A stretch of 64,000 nucleotides of DNA. It comes from BOKV01 sp041397525. Its GTDB lineage: Bacteria; Pseudomonadota; Alphaproteobacteria; Rhizobiales; Rhizobiaceae. Below the pieces are notes generated by a model that did no database searches, was not told the origin of the DNA, and saw only the letters and a program-made list of their open reading frames with translations. The stretch is from the NCBI GenBank assembly GCA_041397525.1, contig JAWKWL010000002.1, positions 527,162 to 591,161 of the forward strand. The letters run 5' to 3'. A program made the translations under genes and the position numbers. Below, one piece after another: positions 25,759-35,095 of the stretch (position 1 is the stretch's first letter; each line of letters starts with the position of its first letter).

Positions 25759-26745
25759 ATGAGAAAAAATCCGTATTATTCAGGCCCGGCCAGTGACCAT
25801 TTTGACGGCAGGGTCTTCTTCAATCCCGGTGGTGTACCGCCTGGCAGGCTTGGGGACCTGTTGCGCTGGCGGTTTTCCAACAAACCTGGCCCATGGCCAA
25901 GGCACTGGCCAAGCCCGCATCATGGCGTTAAGCCCGCCGAAAGGGTTGATGGCGAAAAAATCGCTGTAACCATGATCGGTCACGCCACCATGCTGCTGCA
26001 GACGGGAGGCATGAACCTGATCACCGATCCGGTATTTTCCCATCGCGTCAGCCCCGTTTCCTTTGCCGGCCCTGCCCGGGTCAATCCGCCCGGCATTGCC
26101 CTTGATGCCCTGCCGGCCATCGATGCGATCCTGCTTTCGCACAACCACTATGACCACATGGATATTGCCAGCCTGCGCAAACTGGTTGTTCGCGACGATC
26201 CGGTGATCGTGACGCCGCTGGGTAATGACACCATATTGAGCAAGGCGGGAATCAGGGCCCGTTTCCTGACAGGCGACTGGGGAGACAGCGCTGGACTCCC
26301 AGGCTCCATGAGAGTGCATTTCGAACCAGCCCACCACTGGTCGGCACGCGGAATGCGTGATCGCCGGATGGCATTGTGGGCAGCTTTTGTAATCGATGGT
26401 CCGGCGGGCAAGGTCTATCATGTCGGCGATACCGGCTTTCACGAGGGCCGCAATTTCGCCTTGGCGGGTGAGAAGCACGGCGGATTTCGTCTCGCCATCC
26501 TGCCAGTTGGTGCCTATGAGCCGCGCTGGTTCATGAAGGGCCAGCACATGAATCCCGAAGAAGCCGTTCTCGGCATGTTGCTTTGCGGAGCACAACATGC
26601 CGTGGGGCACCATTGGGGTACGTTCCGCCTGACGGATGAGCCGATAGATGCACCAGCCAGGGCACTCACTGAAGCCTGTATGAAACACGGTGTGGAGGCC
26701 GGGCGTTTCCGGCCATTGCGACCGGGCGAACAAATGGTCATATGA
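25759..26745 (+). CDS. MBL-fold metallohydrolase, NAPE-PLD/RomA-like
   Basis: 328 residues. The metallo-beta-lactamase motif is S-H-N-H-Y-D-H-M-D (H-x-H-x-D-H), with later metal ligands in H-H-W, G-D-T-G and H-x-G. The N-terminal F-N-P and H-A-T-M-L-L-Q segments are those of the N-acyl-phosphatidylethanolamine phospholipase D-like branch, often called RomA/UlaG-like. A phosphodiesterase on a lipid or sugar-phosphate is plausible. The start M-R-K-N-P-Y-Y at 25759 follows AGGG; upstream codons lack family similarity. It is divergent from the cupin gene and 72 bp before dapF. Confidence 0.88.
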   Translation: MRKNPYYSGPASDHFDGRVFFNPGGVPPGRLGDLLRWRFSNKPGPWPRHWPSPHHGVKPAERVDGEKIAVTMIGHATMLLQTGGMNLITDPVFSHRVSPVSFAGPARVNPPGIALDALPAIDAILLSHNHYDHMDIASLRKLVVRDDPVIVTPLGNDTILSKAGIRARFLTGDWGDSAGLPGSMRVHFEPAHHWSARGMRDRRMALWAAFVIDGPAGKVYHVGDTGFHEGRNFALAGEKHGGFRLAILPVGAYEPRWFMKGQHMNPEEAVLGMLLCGAQHAVGHHWGTFRLTDEPIDAPARALTEACMKHGVEAGRFRPLRPGEQMVI

Positions 26746-26817
26746 AACTGCGGCTGTTTGTTTTGCATTCCGCACTGCACCGGATTAAAACGGCGGCAAA
26801 TCGACCGGATATGGGCC

Positions 26818-27702
26818 ATGAGCACAAGACGCATACCTTTCGTCAAGATGAACGGGATCGGCAACAAGATCATTGTTGCCGACATGCGCGGCCGCACGGA
26901 TGAAATCACCGCAGCTGCAGCTGTTCATCTGGCAAAGGCCGATGCAATACCCTTCGACCAGATCATGGAAGTGCGTGATCCGAAGGGCAAGGATCGCGAC
27001 TTCGACATCCGCATTCTCAATTCCGACGGTTCTCAAGCTGAAGCTTGCGGCAACGGTACGCGCTGCGTCGTTGCCTGGCTGCACGGGCAGGACGGCCGCA
27101 ACGCATACAAATTCGTCACAAAGGCAGGACTTGTCTCGGCGGAAATGTCCGATGACGGGCTGATTTCGGTCGATATGGGCGTTCCGCGCTTCGGCTGGCA
27201 GGACATTCCGCTTGCCGAGGAATTTTTCGACACACGCGGCATCGAGTTGCAGATCGGCCCAATCGACGCACCGGTTCTGCATACGCCAAGCGTCGCCAGC
27301 ATGGGTAATCCTCATGCAGTATTCTGGGTATCGAAGGATGTCTGGGAATATGATCTCGCCCGTTTCGGCCCGATGCTCGAAAACCATCCAATTTTTCCCG
27401 AGCGCGCCAATATCACCATCGCCCAGGTCGTCGCGCGCGACCGCATCATCATGCGTACATGGGAACGCGGCGCCGGCATCACCCTTGCCTGCGGCTCGGC
27501 TGCCTGCGCGACACTTGCATGTGCGGCGCGCAAGGAACTGACGGACAACGCCGCGACAATGGTTCTCCCTGGCGGTGAATTGCGCGTCGAATGGCACGAT
27601 GGCCGCCACATCATCATGAGCGGTCCTGCCGAGTTCGAATTCGCCGGCACCCTTGATCCGGCGACCGGAGAATTTGATCGCGAAGCGGAGCTGGTTTCGT
27701 GA
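26818..27702 (+). CDS. dapF: Diaminopimelate epimerase
   Basis: 294 residues. It converts LL- to meso-diaminopimelate for lysine and peptidoglycan. Both catalytic cysteines are visible: C77 in A-C-G-N-G-T-R-C and C225 in T-L-A-C-G-S-A-A-C. The N-terminal K-M-N-G-I-G-N motif fixes the start at 26818; upstream codons in the same frame are unlike DapF. Its stop overlaps the GTG start of mtaB (GTGA), so the two form an operon with ftsY and yciB. Confidence 0.97.
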   Translation: MSTRRIPFVKMNGIGNKIIVADMRGRTDEITAAAAVHLAKADAIPFDQIMEVRDPKGKDRDFDIRILNSDGSQAEACGNGTRCVVAWLHGQDGRNAYKFVTKAGLVSAEMSDDGLISVDMGVPRFGWQDIPLAEEFFDTRGIELQIGPIDAPVLHTPSVASMGNPHAVFWVSKDVWEYDLARFGPMLENHPIFPERANITIAQVVARDRIIMRTWERGAGITLACGSAACATLACAARKELTDNAATMVLPGGELRVEWHDGRHIIMSGPAEFEFAGTLDPATGEFDREAELVS

Positions 27703-29039
27703 AAACGGAGACCAGCCCGCAAAAGTCCGGCATTGAGATCCTGACCTTTGGATGCCGTCTCAATGCGTATGAATCAGAGGTCATGCGCGCCAGGGCGGAA
27801 GAAGCCGGGCTCGGCACGGTTGCCGGTGGCGCTGTCATCGTCAATACCTGTGCCGTCACTGGCGAGGCAGTGCGCCAGGCCCGACAGGCCATTCGCAAGG
27901 CTCGGCGCGAAAACCCTGGTGCCCGCATCATCGTGACCGGCTGCGCGGCCCAGACCGAGGCGCAAACCTTCGGAGCCATGAACGAGGTCGATCTCGTCAT
28001 TGGCAATGACGACAAGATGCACACTGCAGCTTACCGGGCTTTGCCGGATTTCGGCATCAACAGCTTTGAAAAGGTGCGCGTCAACGACATCAAGGAAGTT
28101 CGCCAAACCGCCGCGCACATGGTTGACGGGATTGAGGGGCGCGCCCGTGCCTTCCTGCAGATACAGAACGGATGTGATCATCGCTGTACCTTCTGCATCA
28201 TTCCCTATGGCAGGGGCAATTCGCGTTCAGTGCCGATGGGTGAGGTAGTCGAACAGGTTCGCCGTGTTGCCGACAATGGCTATCGGGAAGTCGTGCTGAC
28301 AGGCGTCGACACCACCTCATGGGGCGGCGATCTGCCAGGAACGCCGAAACTGGGCCGACTTGTCGCAGCCATCTTGCGCCATGTGCCACAATTGCCACGG
28401 CTGCGCCTTTCATCGATTGATTCCATCGAGGTCGATGACGAACTGATGCAGGTCATCGCCAGTGAGGAACGCTTCTTGCCCTATCTGCACCTTTCGCTGC
28501 AGCACGGGGATGACATCATCCTCAAGCGCATGAAGCGGCGCCATTTGCGCGATGATGCGATCCGCTTTTGCGAAACGGTTCGCAGCCTCCGGCCGGACAT
28601 GGCATTTGGCGCGGACCTGATTGCCGGCTTTCCGACCGAGGATGATGAGATGGCTGAGGCCTCGTTGTCACTTGTCGATGAATGTGGCCTGACGCATCTT
28701 CACGTCTTTCCGTTTTCGCCCCGCCCCGGCACCCCCGCGGCCAGAATGCCGCAACTCGACAAGTCAATCATTCGGAAACGCGCCGCCCGGCTGCGCGATA
28801 AGGGTGAATTGGCTTATCAGGCGCATCTACAATCCATGACCGGCAAGTCGGCACCTGTTCTGGTGGAGCGCGAGGGGCTGGCACGTATTGGCCAGTTCAC
28901 CCCGGTCGAAATACGCGATGTTCCCGAAGGTGAGATTGTCTTTGCCCACATAACAGGGCATGACGGCAAGAAACTGATTGCCGAACCTGCCGGAAACCGT
29001 GCAGGAGAACCGGATCAACAGCTCGCTGGGGTGGCGTGA
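27699..29039 (+). CDS. mtaB: tRNA t6A37 methylthiotransferase MtaB
   Basis: 446 residues, radical-SAM methylthiotransferase. An N-terminal MTTase domain carries cysteines in F-G-C-R-L-N, N-T-C-A-V and T-G-C-A-A-Q (auxiliary cluster); the radical-SAM C-x3-C-x2-C is in C-D-H-R-C-T-F-C; a TRAM-like C-terminal domain follows. It thiomethylates t6A at position 37 of ANN-decoding tRNAs. The frame starts with GTG at 27699, in the GTGA overlap with dapF. Confidence 0.95.
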   Translation: MKTETSPQKSGIEILTFGCRLNAYESEVMRARAEEAGLGTVAGGAVIVNTCAVTGEAVRQARQAIRKARRENPGARIIVTGCAAQTEAQTFGAMNEVDLVIGNDDKMHTAAYRALPDFGINSFEKVRVNDIKEVRQTAAHMVDGIEGRARAFLQIQNGCDHRCTFCIIPYGRGNSRSVPMGEVVEQVRRVADNGYREVVLTGVDTTSWGGDLPGTPKLGRLVAAILRHVPQLPRLRLSSIDSIEVDDELMQVIASEERFLPYLHLSLQHGDDIILKRMKRRHLRDDAIRFCETVRSLRPDMAFGADLIAGFPTEDDEMAEASLSLVDECGLTHLHVFPFSPRPGTPAARMPQLDKSIIRKRAARLRDKGELAYQAHLQSMTGKSAPVLVEREGLARIGQFTPVEIRDVPEGEIVFAHITGHDGKKLIAEPAGNRAGEPDQQLAGVA

Positions 29040-29093
29040 GCGGCACCCTTGGCCCGGGCGGCGTGATCGACGCCCAATCTGAACAGGAACAGC

Positions 29094-30467
29094 ATGAGCG
29101 ACGCCAAACCCGGATTTTTCAAACGGATTTTCTCCTTCGGCAAAGGCGCCGCAAAGGACGAGAAGCCTGTAGAGACTGAGCCGGTTGTATCAGTGCCGGA
29201 AACAGCTCAGCCGTCATCGGACAAGGCGACCACGGAACCGGCACCGGCCCCAAAACCAGCGCCAGAAGAAGAAGCGAAGCCGGCACCAAAACCTGCACCC
29301 AAAAAGGCTGCTTCGGCGGGAAACAGGAAGCGCGTTGAAAAACCTGCTCCAAAACCCGCACAACCGAAGAAATTCTCCAAACCTGCTGTGGTTGACGATC
29401 AACCGGAATCGGAATCACCACCGACGCCACCAGTCCAGGCTGCAAGCCCGGCCAGACCGTCGAGAGGCAAGGTTGGTCTTGATGGCGGTCGGCCTGAAAA
29501 ACCTGCCGAAGCCGTGCCAAGCACGGAAGAAAAGACCGGCTGGTTTGCCAGATTGCGCAAGGGCCTGTCCCGTTCGTCACAGGCGTTGGGCGAAAACATC
29601 GCCTCGGTTTTCACCAAGCGAAAACTTGATGACGACACCTTGCAGGAACTCGAAGACGTACTGATCCAGGCTGACCTTGGCATGGAAACCGCCATCCGGA
29701 TCACCGACGCCCTCTCCGACCAGCGATATGGCAAGGACGTCTCCGATGAGGAGGTTCGCACCATAATGGCTGGCGAGATCGAGAAGGTACTGTCACCAGT
29801 TGCCCGCTCGCTCGAGCTGGACCTCGACCATCAGCCGCATGTGATCCTGGTCGTCGGCGTGAACGGTTCCGGCAAGACCACCACCATCGGCAAATTGTCG
29901 GCAAAGCTGAAAGCGGGAGGCTTCTCCACCCTGCTTGTGGCAGGTGACACTTTCCGTGCAGCTGCAATCGAGCAGTTGAAGATTTGGGGCGAACGCACGA
30001 CTTCTCCCGTGATCGCCCGTGAAATCGGCGCTGACGCCGCCGGCCTTGCCTTTGACGCCTGGACGAAAGCCCGCGATGAAGGCCATGACGTAATGTTGAT
30101 GGATACCGCCGGTCGCCTTCAGAACAAGACCGAACTGATGGCGGAACTGGAAAAGATCATCCGCGTACTCAAAAAGCAGGACCCGACGGCTCCGCATACC
30201 GTTCTGCTGACGCTCGACGCCACCACTGGCCAGAACGCGCTAAACCAGGTCGAGATTTTCGGCAAGGTTTCAGGTGTCAACGGGCTGGTAATGACAAAGC
30301 TCGACGGCACAGCGCGCGGCGGCATTCTCGTGGCCATTGCAGCCCGGCACAAACTGCCGGTCTATTTTCTCGGCGTCGGCGAAGGTGTCGACGATCTGGA
30401 GCCCTTCGAAGCGCGCGATTTTGCCCGCTCCATTGCGGGACTTGCCAACACAGGAACCACACCATGA
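29094..30467 (+). CDS. ftsY: SRP receptor FtsY
   Basis: 457 residues. The first 150 residues are a low-complexity acidic/Pro/Ala/Lys region (many K-P-A-P repeats), the expected membrane-associating A domain. The NG GTPase follows: G-V-N-G-S-G-K-T-T, D-T-A-G-R-L-Q-N-K and T-K-L-D-G-T-A-R-G-G. It receives Ffh-ribosome complexes at the membrane. AGGA lies 5 nt before the ATG. It starts 54 bp after mtaB and overlaps yciB by 4 bp. Confidence 0.97.
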   Translation: MSDAKPGFFKRIFSFGKGAAKDEKPVETEPVVSVPETAQPSSDKATTEPAPAPKPAPEEEAKPAPKPAPKKAASAGNRKRVEKPAPKPAQPKKFSKPAVVDDQPESESPPTPPVQAASPARPSRGKVGLDGGRPEKPAEAVPSTEEKTGWFARLRKGLSRSSQALGENIASVFTKRKLDDDTLQELEDVLIQADLGMETAIRITDALSDQRYGKDVSDEEVRTIMAGEIEKVLSPVARSLELDLDHQPHVILVVGVNGSGKTTTIGKLSAKLKAGGFSTLLVAGDTFRAAAIEQLKIWGERTTSPVIAREIGADAAGLAFDAWTKARDEGHDVMLMDTAGRLQNKTELMAELEKIIRVLKKQDPTAPHTVLLTLDATTGQNALNQVEIFGKVSGVNGLVMTKLDGTARGGILVAIAARHKLPVYFLGVGEGVDDLEPFEARDFARSIAGLANTGTTP

Positions 30468-31123
30468 ACTCTCAACCCGGCACACAAGCAGCGCCCGCGC
30501 AAAAGGCAGGCCAGATTTCACCACTGGTCAAGTTTGCGCTGGAACTCGGACCGCTGGTGGTGTTCTTCCTGGCAAATTCCTACGGCGACCATCTGGCGCA
30601 AGCCTTTCCGCTGCTGCAGGCGCTCGGCGGAAAGATCTTTATCGGCACGGCGTTCCTGATGGTGGCAATGATCGTGGCACAGGGCTTCTCGCTCTGGCTG
30701 ACCCGCCATCTGGCAATCATGCCACTGGCAACCCTTTTCTTCGTGCTGGTTTTCGGCGGCTTGACACTGTGGTTGCAGGACGAAACCTTCATCAAGCTGA
30801 AGCCGACCATCGTCAACCTGATCTTTGCAAGCGTCCTGCTTGGCGGGTTGCTTTTCGGAAAATCGCTGCTCGCCTATGTTTTCGACGCGGCCTTCAACCT
30901 TGACGAAGCAGGCTGGCGCAAACTGACTTTGCGCTGGGGACTTTTCTTTGTTGCCATGGCAATCATAAACGAGATCGTCTGGCGCAATTTTTCCAATGAC
31001 TTCTGGGTGAATTTCAAGGTCTGGGCGACAATGCCCATGACACTGGTCTTCATGATGACCCAATTGCCGCTTTTGCAGAAGCACATGATCCAGGAAGGCA
31101 AGGACGGCGGTCAGGCTTCCTGA
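30464..31123 (+). CDS. yciB: Intracellular septation protein A (YciB)
   Basis: 219 residues, integral membrane protein with five or six helices. The diagnostic blocks E-L-G-P-L-V-V-F-F, K-P-T-I-V-N-L-I-F and N-E-I-V-W-R-N are present. Family members affect septation and envelope integrity. The ATG overlaps the ftsY stop. The 3' end overlaps the convergent NUDIX gene by 13 bp. No terminator is seen between them. Confidence 0.95.
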   Translation: MNSQPGTQAAPAQKAGQISPLVKFALELGPLVVFFLANSYGDHLAQAFPLLQALGGKIFIGTAFLMVAMIVAQGFSLWLTRHLAIMPLATLFFVLVFGGLTLWLQDETFIKLKPTIVNLIFASVLLGGLLFGKSLLAYVFDAAFNLDEAGWRKLTLRWGLFFVAMAIINEIVWRNFSNDFWVNFKVWATMPMTLVFMMTQLPLLQKHMIQEGKDGGQAS

Positions 31124-31659
31124 CGCAAATCCGTGCTCTCCCCCTCCGGATTACCGAACGGGCCGGACGCAAGTTCTTCCTCGACCATCCGGTCATGGCG
31201 GAGTGCCCAATGCACCGTCGGGAAGGCGATATCATCCCAGGGTATCCGGTCCCATTCGAACAGTTCCGCTTCCAGACTTTCCTCGCCTGCGGAAAATGCA
31301 GGGCTTGCCAGTGTGGCCCGATAGATCAGTTGAACCTGGGAAAGTCGCGGCACCGTATAAACCGCCAACAGTCCCGACAGCAGCAAATCGGCATTGGCCT
31401 CCTCGCGTGCCTCTCGCCGGGCGCCGTCTTCCGGGGTTTCGTGCAGCTCCATATAGCCAGCCGGGATTGTCCAGAAGCCGCGCCGCGGCTCGATGGCTCT
31501 TTTGCACAACAGGATCATCCCGTCATGGCGAACCACGGAACCGGTCACGATTTTCGGGTTTTGATAGTTCACGAAACCGCAATTCTCGCAAACGGCGCGC
31601 TGATGTGTGTCGCCGTCGGGAACGGTCCTGATGAAACTGGGCTGTAGTGGATAGGTCAT
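31111..31659 (-). CDS. NUDIX hydrolase with N-terminal zinc-ribbon-like segment
   Basis: 182 residues. The NUDIX box is intact (G-Y-M-E-x-x-E-T-x-E-D-G-A-x-R-E-A-x-E-E-A). Before it, C-E-N-C-G-F-V-N-Y-Q-N-P-K resembles the zinc ribbon of NADH pyrophosphatases, but only one Cys pair is present. A nucleotide-sugar or dinucleotide substrate is likely. ATG 31659 (M-T-Y-P-L-Q-P) is preferred to 31680. It lies downstream of ccmG in the same orientation, 37 bp away. Confidence 0.88.
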   Translation of the reverse strand: MTYPLQPSFIRTVPDGDTHQRAVCENCGFVNYQNPKIVTGSVVRHDGMILLCKRAIEPRRGFWTIPAGYMELHETPEDGARREAREEANADLLLSGLLAVYTVPRLSQVQLIYRATLASPAFSAGEESLEAELFEWDRIPWDDIAFPTVHWALRHDRMVEEELASGPFGNPEGESTDLRQEA

Positions 31660-31696
31660 CCGCCAATTGTAGATCGCCAATCACGAAAAGCGACAG

Positions 31697-32302
31697 CTAC
31701 TTTCCAGCCTCAATGACCTTTTTCAATTCGGGCAGGAATTTTGTACCGAGATTTTCCGGTGTCAGTGGCCCGACATGCTTGTACGAAATCAAACCATCGC
31801 GATTGACTATGAAGGTTTCCGGCACACCATAGACACCCCAGTCAATCGCCGCTGAACCGCGCGGATCAATTCCCACCGCATCAAATGGATTGCCCAGCTG
31901 CCCCAGGAACCGCAACGCATTGGCGGTCTGGTCCTTGTAATTCAACCCCACAAGACGGATGTCCTGATTCTCCCGCAATGCCAGGATCAGGGGATGTTCA
32001 AGCCTGCAGGGCGCACACCAGCTGGCCCACACATTTACCACCGTAACCTTGCCCTTGAAGGATGCGGTGTCAAATCCCGGTACTTGGCGGCCCTCCCCGT
32101 CAAGCAGGCCTTCCAGTGGCAGTAGCGAGAATTCCGGTACCGGTTTGCCAATCAGGGCAGACGGAATGTCATGCCCTGAACCACCGGTATAGAGTTGCTT
32201 GAGAAAAATGCCCGCCAAAGCAAGAAAGATCAGCAGCGGCAAGGCCGCCAGCCATATCCGCCTGCGTGGCGCGGCCGTTTGCGAACTGTCCGGTTCAGTC
32301 AT
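31697..32302 (-). CDS. ccmG: Thiol:disulfide interchange protein CcmG/DsbE
   Basis: 201 residues. One transmembrane anchor (residues 17-35) is followed by a periplasmic thioredoxin fold with the active site W-C-A-P-C at 95-99, G-V-Y-G-V-P-E-T-F (cis-Pro loop) and the acidic insert found in CcmG. It keeps apocytochrome c cysteines reduced for haem attachment. The ATG overlaps the ccmD stop by 8 bp. ccmE, ccmF and ccmH are not in the window. Confidence 0.95.
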   Translation of the reverse strand: MTEPDSSQTAAPRRRIWLAALPLLIFLALAGIFLKQLYTGGSGHDIPSALIGKPVPEFSLLPLEGLLDGEGRQVPGFDTASFKGKVTVVNVWASWCAPCRLEHPLILALRENQDIRLVGLNYKDQTANALRFLGQLGNPFDAVGIDPRGSAAIDWGVYGVPETFIVNRDGLISYKHVGPLTPENLGTKFLPELKKVIEAGK

Positions 32303-32468
32303 CGGATTTGCCTGCCGCCGCGCGTCGCTTGATGCCACGCCGTTCCAGTTCTTCCAGTTCACGCAGCCGCAACCGGTAATCGACAAGGCTCCACACAATC
32401 AGGCCGGCAATAACAAGCGCCGTTACCAGATAGGATGGAATGATGAACGCTGAATATTGCCCGAACAT
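32295..32468 (-). CDS. ccmD: Haem exporter protein CcmD
   Basis: 57 residues: M-F-G-Q-Y-S-A-F-I-I-P-S-Y, one hydrophobic helix (about 9-28), then the charged segment L-V-D-Y-R-L-R-L-R-E-L-E-x-L-E-R-R-G. This is the standard CcmD signature. It stabilises the CcmABCE haem-handling complex. It begins 3 bp after the ccmC stop and its own TGA lies inside the ccmG start region, so the three genes are tightly coupled. Small size makes it easy to miss. Confidence 0.93.
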   Translation of the reverse strand: MFGQYSAFIIPSYLVTALVIAGLIVWSLVDYRLRLRELEELERRGIKRRAAAGKSDD

Positions 32469-32471
32469 GGC

Positions 32472-33239
32472 TCAGCCAGCCTCGCTTTCGCGCGCGGCCA
32501 TCATTCGCATGGAACGCACCCGGCGCCTCAGGATTTCGTTTCGCATGTTCATCAGGTGCAGGACCAGGAACAACAGCGTGTAGGCAAGCGCCATCAGCAG
32601 CAACGGATAAAGGAATGACGGGTCCATGGTGGGCCGTCCCAGCTTGCTGACACTCGCGGGCTGATGCAGGGTGTTCCACCAGTCCACGGAGAACTTGATG
32701 ATGGGGATGTTGATGAAGCCAACCAGCGTGACAATGGCAAGCGCACGCGCGGCGGCTGACGGTTCCTCGATGGCCTTCGAAAGCGCGATCAGGCCCATAT
32801 AGATTATGAACAGTACCAGGACCGAGGTGAGGCGTGCATCCCAGACCCACCAGGTTCCCCACATCGGCTTGCCCCAGAGCGAGCCGGTGACAAGCGCCAG
32901 AAAGGTGAAGGCTGCCCCAATGGGGGCAGCGGCGCGAAGCGAAACATCCGCAAGCGGATGACGCCAGACCAATGTTCCAAGCGCTGAAACACTCATGATC
33001 GAATAGCACATCATCGCAAGCCACGCCGCGGGGACATGAATGAACATGATCAGCACAGTGGAACCCTGCTGGTAATCCTCGGGCGCAGAAAAGCCCAACC
33101 ACAGCGCGACTGCGAAGACCAGTGCAGTCAAGCTGCCCAGCCACGGAAGTACCGGACCGGCAATCGCCAGAAACCGGGTCGGATTTGCGAAGTCCCAAAG
33201 ACTGGCACGTTTTGCTGCTGTTTCGCTCATGTCCGACAT
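32472..33239 (-). CDS. ccmC: Haem transporter CcmC
   Basis: 255 residues, six-helix haem-handling protein. The tryptophan-rich WWD loop W-G-T-W-W-V-W-D-A-R-L-T is intact and conserved periplasmic histidines lie before it (F-I-H-V-P-A-A-W) and after it (L-H-Q-P-A). CcmC loads haem on CcmE. Start at 33239 or three codons later (33230); no clear ribosome site decides. It is 38 bp after ccmB and 3 bp before ccmD. Confidence 0.95.
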   Translation of the reverse strand: MSDMSETAAKRASLWDFANPTRFLAIAGPVLPWLGSLTALVFAVALWLGFSAPEDYQQGSTVLIMFIHVPAAWLAMMCYSIMSVSALGTLVWRHPLADVSLRAAAPIGAAFTFLALVTGSLWGKPMWGTWWVWDARLTSVLVLFIIYMGLIALSKAIEEPSAAARALAIVTLVGFINIPIIKFSVDWWNTLHQPASVSKLGRPTMDPSFLYPLLLMALAYTLLFLVLHLMNMRNEILRRRVRSMRMMAARESEAG

Positions 33240-33277
33240 CTAGCCCGATGCACCTTGCAATTCAATGCCTCGCATTG

Positions 33278-33937
33278 TCACTCAGCCGATTGCGAAATGG
33301 CAAAGGCCGCAGCAAGGGGACCGAGCACTGAAAAGAACAGCGTAATAGCGCACAGGATAAGAAATGGCGGCAGGAAAGGCGCGGGATCTTCCACCGCACC
33401 ATATGCTGCGGTGACACCAAAGATCAGGACAGGGATGATCAGCGGCAGGATCAGGATCGCGATCAGCAAGCCACCGCGTGCCAACGTGACGGTGACAGCT
33501 GCGCCAACCGCGCCGATGAAGGTAATTGCCGGGGTGCCGACCAGCAGGGTTGCGACCACGGCACCTATTCCATCAGCCGACATGTTCATGAACAGGCCGA
33601 AAACCGGCGTTGCAATGACGAGCGGCAAACCAGTCGCCAGCCAATGCGCAAGGCATTTGACCAGCACGACGAGTGCCAGTGGGTATTGGCCAGTCAGCAA
33701 CACGACCAGCGATCCGTCCTCGCGGTCCTGCTGGAACAGCCGTTCAAGCCCGAGCAGCCCGGCAAGCAATGCGCCAATCCACAACACGGCCGGGCCAATC
33801 CGGGCCAGCAATTTGAGGTCCGGGCCTACACCAAAGGGGATGACCGTGACGACGGCCAGATAGAACAACAGCCCTGTCAGCGCGCCCCCGCCGACCCGCG
33901 ATGCCAGCCGCAATTCGCGAATGAACAGCGCCCACAT
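33278..33937 (-). CDS. ccmB: Haem exporter permease CcmB
   Basis: 219 residues, six transmembrane helices. The conserved D-R-E-D-G-S-L loop after helix 2 and the L-P-L-I-I-P-V-L-I-F-G block are typical of CcmB. With CcmA it forms the ABC complex that releases holo-CcmE from CcmC. Its ATG shares one base with the ccmA TAA stop. Confidence 0.95.
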   Translation of the reverse strand: MWALFIRELRLASRVGGGALTGLLFYLAVVTVIPFGVGPDLKLLARIGPAVLWIGALLAGLLGLERLFQQDREDGSLVVLLTGQYPLALVVLVKCLAHWLATGLPLVIATPVFGLFMNMSADGIGAVVATLLVGTPAITFIGAVGAAVTVTLARGGLLIAILILPLIIPVLIFGVTAAYGAVEDPAPFLPPFLILCAITLFFSVLGPLAAAFAISQSAE

Positions 33938-34578
33938 TACAATGCTGCCTTGTCTGAAACGCCACCAGCATGGGCCGCCATGTCGAGACGCATGGCATTT
34001 TTCAGCCCCAGTTCCTGATGCGTTGCTGCAACCAGGATGCCACCGGAGTCGACATGTTCGAGCGCCATGGCAGCAAAGCCCTTTTCAGACGCCGCATCAA
34101 GTGCTGCCGTAGGCTCATCGACAAGCCAGATGGTTCGTCTTGAAACCAGCAGCCGGGCAATGGCAATGCGTCGCTTCTGCCCGGCTGAGAGAAAGCCTGC
34201 AGGAAGATCGATGGTGTGCAGCAACCCGATCCGTTCGAGTGCAGCTTCGATCCCGTCGATTGAAGCGGGCCCGGCACCGAGATAGGATTGCCAGAAAGAC
34301 AGGTTCTCGCGCACGCTGAGCGACGGCTTCAACGCATTGTCATGTGCCAGGTAATGGCAATGCTCGCGCAGTGAGGTTTCCTCTTGTGCGCCCTCGAGCC
34401 GGATGATGCCATCCGTTGGACGCAGAAATCCGGCAATTGTCTTGAGCAGTGTCGATTTGCCTGCGCCATTCGGCCCCGTAACAACAAGCGCCGTTCCGGC
34501 TTGCACGGTCACATTGACGCCGGAGAATATCCTGCGTTCACCGCGATCTACCGCCAGATTTTCCATGACAAGTTTCAT
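33937..34578 (-). CDS. ccmA: Haem exporter ATP-binding protein CcmA
   Basis: 213 residues, ABC ATPase: Walker A G-P-N-G-A-G-K-S-T, signature L-S-A-G-Q-K-R-R-I-A-I-A-R and Walker B W-L-V-D-E-P. The Q-K-R-R form of the signature is usual for CcmA. First gene of the leftward ccmA-B-C-D-G operon; the promoter should lie in the 67 bp between it and the TIGR01244-type gene. Confidence 0.96.
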   Translation of the reverse strand: MKLVMENLAVDRGERRIFSGVNVTVQAGTALVVTGPNGAGKSTLLKTIAGFLRPTDGIIRLEGAQEETSLREHCHYLAHDNALKPSLSVRENLSFWQSYLGAGPASIDGIEAALERIGLLHTIDLPAGFLSAGQKRRIAIARLLVSRRTIWLVDEPTAALDAASEKGFAAMALEHVDSGGILVAATHQELGLKNAMRLDMAAHAGGVSDKAAL

Positions 34579-34645
34579 GCCCCGGTTCTAGCCGGGTTGG
34601 CACGGCAGGGGAAGTCCGTATCTGGCGCCCGATCTGATGACTGTG

Positions 34646-35095
34646 TCAGGCAGCCATTGCTGCTGCCTGGCTTTCACGGTCCGCAAGAATTTCGGCGATT
34701 GGCGTCAGGTCGTAGCCCGCCGCTGCCGCAATGCGGGTCACTGTGTCGGTTCCAAGCCCTGGCGCTGCCGACTGCGCCCATAACAGGGTGCAACGCGTTC
34801 CGGTCCGGCAATAAAACAGGATTGGCCCGGGCAATTTGGCAGCGAGATCGCTGAACATGTGAACCACATCGTCTTCGCTGGTTTCGTAGCCCGCTACCGG
34901 TTGATAGCGAAACTCCAGTCCCGCCCTTTCAGCCAGTTTCTGTGCGGTTCCGCTTGGCAGCTGGTCTTCGGCTTCACCATCGGGACGGTTGCACACAACG
35001 GAGCGAAATCCCGCTGCGGCAATCATCGCAAAATCATCTGCCACCAGTTGCGGGGCAACATGGATATTGGCGTCAAGATGAATGGTCCGGGTCAT
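34646..35095 (-). CDS. TIGR01244/DUF442 phosphatase- or sulfurtransferase-like protein
   Basis: 149 residues. The fold is that of dual-specificity phosphatases, with the P-loop F-Y-C-R-T-G-T-R-C (C-x5-R). The same domain forms the N-terminal part of bifunctional Blh proteins, where it accompanies a persulfide dioxygenase-like metallohydrolase. Known members are implicated in sulfide oxidation and biofilm control; here it stands alone. GAGGA lies 9 nt before the ATG. It is 67 bp upstream of ccmA and could share its transcript. Confidence 0.83.
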   Translation of the reverse strand: MTRTIHLDANIHVAPQLVADDFAMIAAAGFRSVVCNRPDGEAEDQLPSGTAQKLAERAGLEFRYQPVAGYETSEDDVVHMFSDLAAKLPGPILFYCRTGTRCTLLWAQSAAPGLGTDTVTRIAAAAGYDLTPIAEILADRESQAAAMAA

